From positions 620,001 through 684,000 of the forward strand of contig NZ_CP054587.1 of assembly GCF_002025255.2 (NCBI RefSeq): a stretch of DNA of 64,000 nucleotides, written 5' to 3'. Position 1 is the stretch's first letter; each line of letters starts with the position of its first letter. Under the pieces are notes generated by a model. The model was not told the origin of the DNA. It worked only from the letters and a program-made list of their open reading frames with translations, and ran no database searches. Of the stretch, positions 61,867 through 64,000 are shown one piece after another. A program made the translations under genes and the position numbers. This stretch comes from Halolamina sp. CBA1230. GTDB lineage: Archaea; Halobacteriota; Halobacteria; Halobacteriales; Haloferacaceae.

Positions 61867-61875
61867 GAGCCGAAC

Positions 61876-62217
61876 TCAGAGGTTGATCGCGAGCAGCCAC
61901 GCCTGGCCGAGCGCGAACGCCACGAGCACGAGGTGGGCCAGCAGCTCGAACAGGCGTGGGTTCAGCCCGTTCCCCGCGTCGAGAACGAGCCGTGTGACTC
62001 GCAGCGCGACGTACGTGGCGACCGTGACCGCCGGGATGGCGTTCAGTCCGAGCAGGCGCGGCCCGCGCGTGAGCGAGACGCTGCCGTCGAGGCCGACGTG
62101 CCAGCCGACGATCATCCGCTCGGGGAGCGCGGGCGCGACGACGACGCCCGCGCCGAGGGTCGCGATCGCCAGCGCCAGCGAGGTGAGTTCCGGGACGGCG
62201 CGGCGGAGGGAGATCAC
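61876..62217 (-). CDS. DUF1648-like membrane protein
   Basis: 113 residues, four helices; the loop ALPERMIVGWHVGLDGSVSLTRGPRLLGLNAIP matches the DUF1648/SdpI-like motif (LP-x-H-W...G). Its start overlaps the stop of the CPBP gene by 4 bp, so it is the second gene of that operon. Function unknown. Confidence 0.75.
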   Translation of the reverse strand: MISLRRAVPELTSLALAIATLGAGVVVAPALPERMIVGWHVGLDGSVSLTRGPRLLGLNAIPAVTVATYVALRVTRLVLDAGNGLNPRLFELLAHLVLVAFALGQAWLLAINL

Positions 62218-63110
62218 GACTCGCTCACCCCCGGCGCGCCGACGGTGGAACGGCGTTCCGGTCCATCACCCGTCCACGACGGCGTCTGTGCTGCCGCCGC
62301 CGAGAGCGTCCCTGGCCCGTACCGGACCGTCAGTCCCAGCGCCAGCAGGCCGAACGCGCCGACCAGCAGCACGGTGAACGGCACCGGGAGCGCCGACGGG
62401 CCACCGACGACCTGCACCGGGACGCTCACGCTGGCGTTGACGGTCCCGTGCAGCAGGATCGCCGCGGGGACACAGCCTCGCGAGCCGTTGTACAGCCACG
62501 TGAACACGACCGAAGCGACGACGACGAACGCCGCGTAGCCCGCGGGCGCCATCTGATACACGCCGAAAGCGAACAGCGGCGCGTGCCAGAGCGCCCAGAC
62601 GGCCCCGACGACGACGCTGGCGGTCAGCGCGCTGTAACGGGTCTGCAGGTGCGGCAGCGCGAACCCACGCCAGCCGAACTCCTCCTGCCCACCGCCGAGC
62701 AGCGTGGCGAACACCACGTTGATCGCGAACGTCAGGAGTGCGGGGACGAGCGTGCCGTCTTCGAAGCCGACCATCACGACCGAAACGACGGCGAGCGCGA
62801 GGCCGACGCCGATGGGGATCGCCAGCGCGGCGACGTACCACCGCGCGGGGCGGCGCCAGTCGAGCGTCGACGCCAGCCACGCCCGCACGGACTCGCCTCG
62901 GAGGTGGGTGACGACCGCCGCTGCCGCCAGCGGGCCGAACGCGCCGGGGATAGCCGCGATCCGGGCCATCGGCCCGTCGACGCTGGACAGAACCGGTATC
63001 CAGACACTCCACGAGAGCGCCAGGGTCAGTACGAAGTACGCTGCGACCGGGTGTCGATCGACCACGTTCGAGGGGACCATCCGTACCGACGGTTGGGAGG
63101 GAACCACCAT
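62214..63110 (-). CDS. CPBP/CAAX-type intramembrane metalloprotease
   Basis: 298 residues, about eight helices. Motif 1 EEFGWRG (about residue 143), motif 2 WALWHAPLF (about 169) and motif 3 HGTVNA (about 225) supply the Glu and His ligands of this family. Such proteins process prenylated or peptide substrates, often for bacteriocin-type self-protection. Substrate unknown. Pairing with a DUF1648 membrane protein is noted. Confidence 0.92.
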   Translation of the reverse strand: MVVPSQPSVRMVPSNVVDRHPVAAYFVLTLALSWSVWIPVLSSVDGPMARIAAIPGAFGPLAAAAVVTHLRGESVRAWLASTLDWRRPARWYVAALAIPIGVGLALAVVSVVMVGFEDGTLVPALLTFAINVVFATLLGGGQEEFGWRGFALPHLQTRYSALTASVVVGAVWALWHAPLFAFGVYQMAPAGYAAFVVVASVVFTWLYNGSRGCVPAAILLHGTVNASVSVPVQVVGGPSALPVPFTVLLVGAFGLLALGLTVRYGPGTLSAAAAQTPSWTGDGPERRSTVGAPGVSES

Positions 63111-63185
63111 AGCGGGGGAGCCACGACTTCACGCGCTGAAGCGTCCGGTAGCTCTTTAGGTACTTTTGCCGACAAGCCCCCCACA

Positions 63186-63527
63186 GTGAGTGAGGACGAG
63201 ATCGAGGCCGTCGCGGGGCTGCTCGAGGACGAGACAGCCCGGCGTATCCTCACTCGGACGAGTCGAGAACCCATGTCTGCAAGCGAACTCGAACGGCGGT
63301 GTGACGCGTCGGGACCGACGATCTACCGGCGGCTCGAACGGCTCCGGGAGCACGACCTGATCGAGGAACGGACCCGCCCCGATCTCGACGGCGGCCACCA
63401 CACGCAGGTGTACGAACCGAACCTCCGGCGCGTGACCGTCGAACTCGTCGACGGCGAACTCCGGCTGGAGATCGACCGCCGGGAGGAGATGGCCGACCGG
63501 TTCACGCGGCTGATCGAGGGGATCTGA
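63186..63527 (+). CDS. Winged-helix (ArsR-type) regulator paired with DUF7521 protein, module 2
   Basis: 113 residues from GTG 63186 (VSEDEIEAVAGLLEDETARRILTRTSREPMSASELERRCDASGPTIYRRLERLREHDLIEERTRPD). Same architecture and gene order as 7187. TATA-like TTTAGG about 27 bp upstream supports a leaderless GTG start. The next gene begins 1 bp after its stop. Confidence 0.87.
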   Translation: MSEDEIEAVAGLLEDETARRILTRTSREPMSASELERRCDASGPTIYRRLERLREHDLIEERTRPDLDGGHHTQVYEPNLRRVTVELVDGELRLEIDRREEMADRFTRLIEGI

Positions 63528-63528
63528 G

Positions 63529-63831
63529 ATGCTCGAACCACTCCAGGTCGACGGGACGACCACCGCGCTGCTGCAGGGCTACGAGATGGTCGGCGCGGCG
63601 CTGGGACTGTTCATCGCCTACCTCGCCTACCGCGGCTACCGACGCAACGACAGCCGGCCGATGCTGTATCTGGCGATCGGGTTCGGGATCATCCTCGGGC
63701 TGCCGATCCCCGTGGTCGCGATCTCGCTGCTGTTCCCGTCGATCCCCGGCCCGGCCGTGCAGGCGATCATCCAGACCGTCGAGATCGGGGGGCTCTGCTG
63801 CATCATCTACGCGCTCCGGATGGAGCCGTGA
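63529..63831 (+). CDS. Small three-helix membrane protein of the DUF7521 type, module 2
   Basis: 100 residues, helices at about 20-36, 46-68 and 77-96, with the basic loop RGYRRNDSRPML matching RASRRNGSAAL of module 1. It follows the winged-helix gene with a 1-bp gap. No enzyme motif. Confidence 0.78.
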   Translation: MLEPLQVDGTTTALLQGYEMVGAALGLFIAYLAYRGYRRNDSRPMLYLAIGFGIILGLPIPVVAISLLFPSIPGPAVQAIIQTVEIGGLCCIIYALRMEP

Positions 63832-63974
63832 CACGCCACCGACAGTCGTCGCGCTCTCACTAACGGGGTCGATGGTCACGAAGGCCGCTGGTCCAGTCGC
63901 GACGATTCGGCACCGAGGTCGTTCCAGCTCTGTCGGCCCACAGCTCATTTGTCCCCCCTCCGTCACCAGTGACT

Positions 63975-64000
63975 ATGCACCGACGACGGCTCGCCGTCGG
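63975..64000 (+). CDS. Start of a possible gene, cut by the window end
   Basis: Only MHRRRLAV is visible. The RRR run right after the start suggests a Tat- or Sec-type signal peptide. Nothing more can be said. Confidence 0.25.

Overview
This window is from a haloarchaeon (class Halobacteria). Four things point that way: very high GC with GC-rich third codon positions, strongly acidic proteins, haloarchaeal families (halocyanin, HTH-10 regulator, DUF5795/DUF5786-type small proteins, CPxCG zinc-finger micro-proteins, inactivated PolB2), and a tRNA-Trp with an intron of about 102 nt. Many starts look leaderless, with a TATA-like box about 25-30 bp upstream of the start codon. I cannot name the genus. 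Everything here comes from reading the sequence; no database search was run.

Layout. 1-3241: end of metX, then a TetR regulator and MATE efflux pump pair with a palindromic operator at the regulator start. 3242-3882: a gene-free block dominated by a 386-bp foldback of nested palindromes. 3883-16488: a denitrification / nitrous-oxide island. It holds a MIP18/DUF59-like Fe-S protein, a cupin, a NnrS/NorB-like membrane protein, three DUF2249 proteins, the operon halocyanin-nosZ-membrane protein-nosD-nosF-nosY, and an HTH-10 regulator. Between them lie several unrelated small genes, including a winged-helix plus DUF7521 pair. 16538-19555: PolB2 with a P-loop-less RecA-like protein and a small linker gene. 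19722-21208: an orphan permease, then tRNA-derived repeats and intron-containing tRNA-Trp. 21209-29823: two small haloarchaeal proteins, NDH-2-like oxidoreductase, kynureninase, AIR-synthase-like protein, LEA14-like protein and an unusual heavy-metal P-type ATPase. 29875-36900: complete peptide-type ABC importer operon. 37074-42613: metallophosphoesterase and an ABC-2 exporter operon with a DUF6498 protein. 42719-48628: CBS protein, a five-repeat DUF1508 membrane protein, TrkH and TrkA, SRPBCC protein. 48805-60807: ABC exporter, flavoprotein, Hpt, S9 peptidase, DUF4349 lipoprotein, DUF2071, VOC protein, ABC-2 exporter. 60940-64000: second flavoprotein, histidine-kinase relic, CPBP protease and a second winged-helix plus DUF7521 pair.

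The most striking system is a shared promoter architecture. A 14-bp dyad of the form CCGAAC-NN-GTTCGG lies 37-39 bp before the start codon of six genes in the denitrification island. The same distance from the box in front of the nos operon predicts a transcript start 33 nt before the halocyanin ATG. The same box lies before the HTH-10 regulator gene. This ties three DUF2249 proteins, a cupin, a heme-copper-like membrane protein and an Fe-S (MIP18-like) factor to N2O reduction in one probable oxygen- or nitrogen-oxide-responsive regulon.
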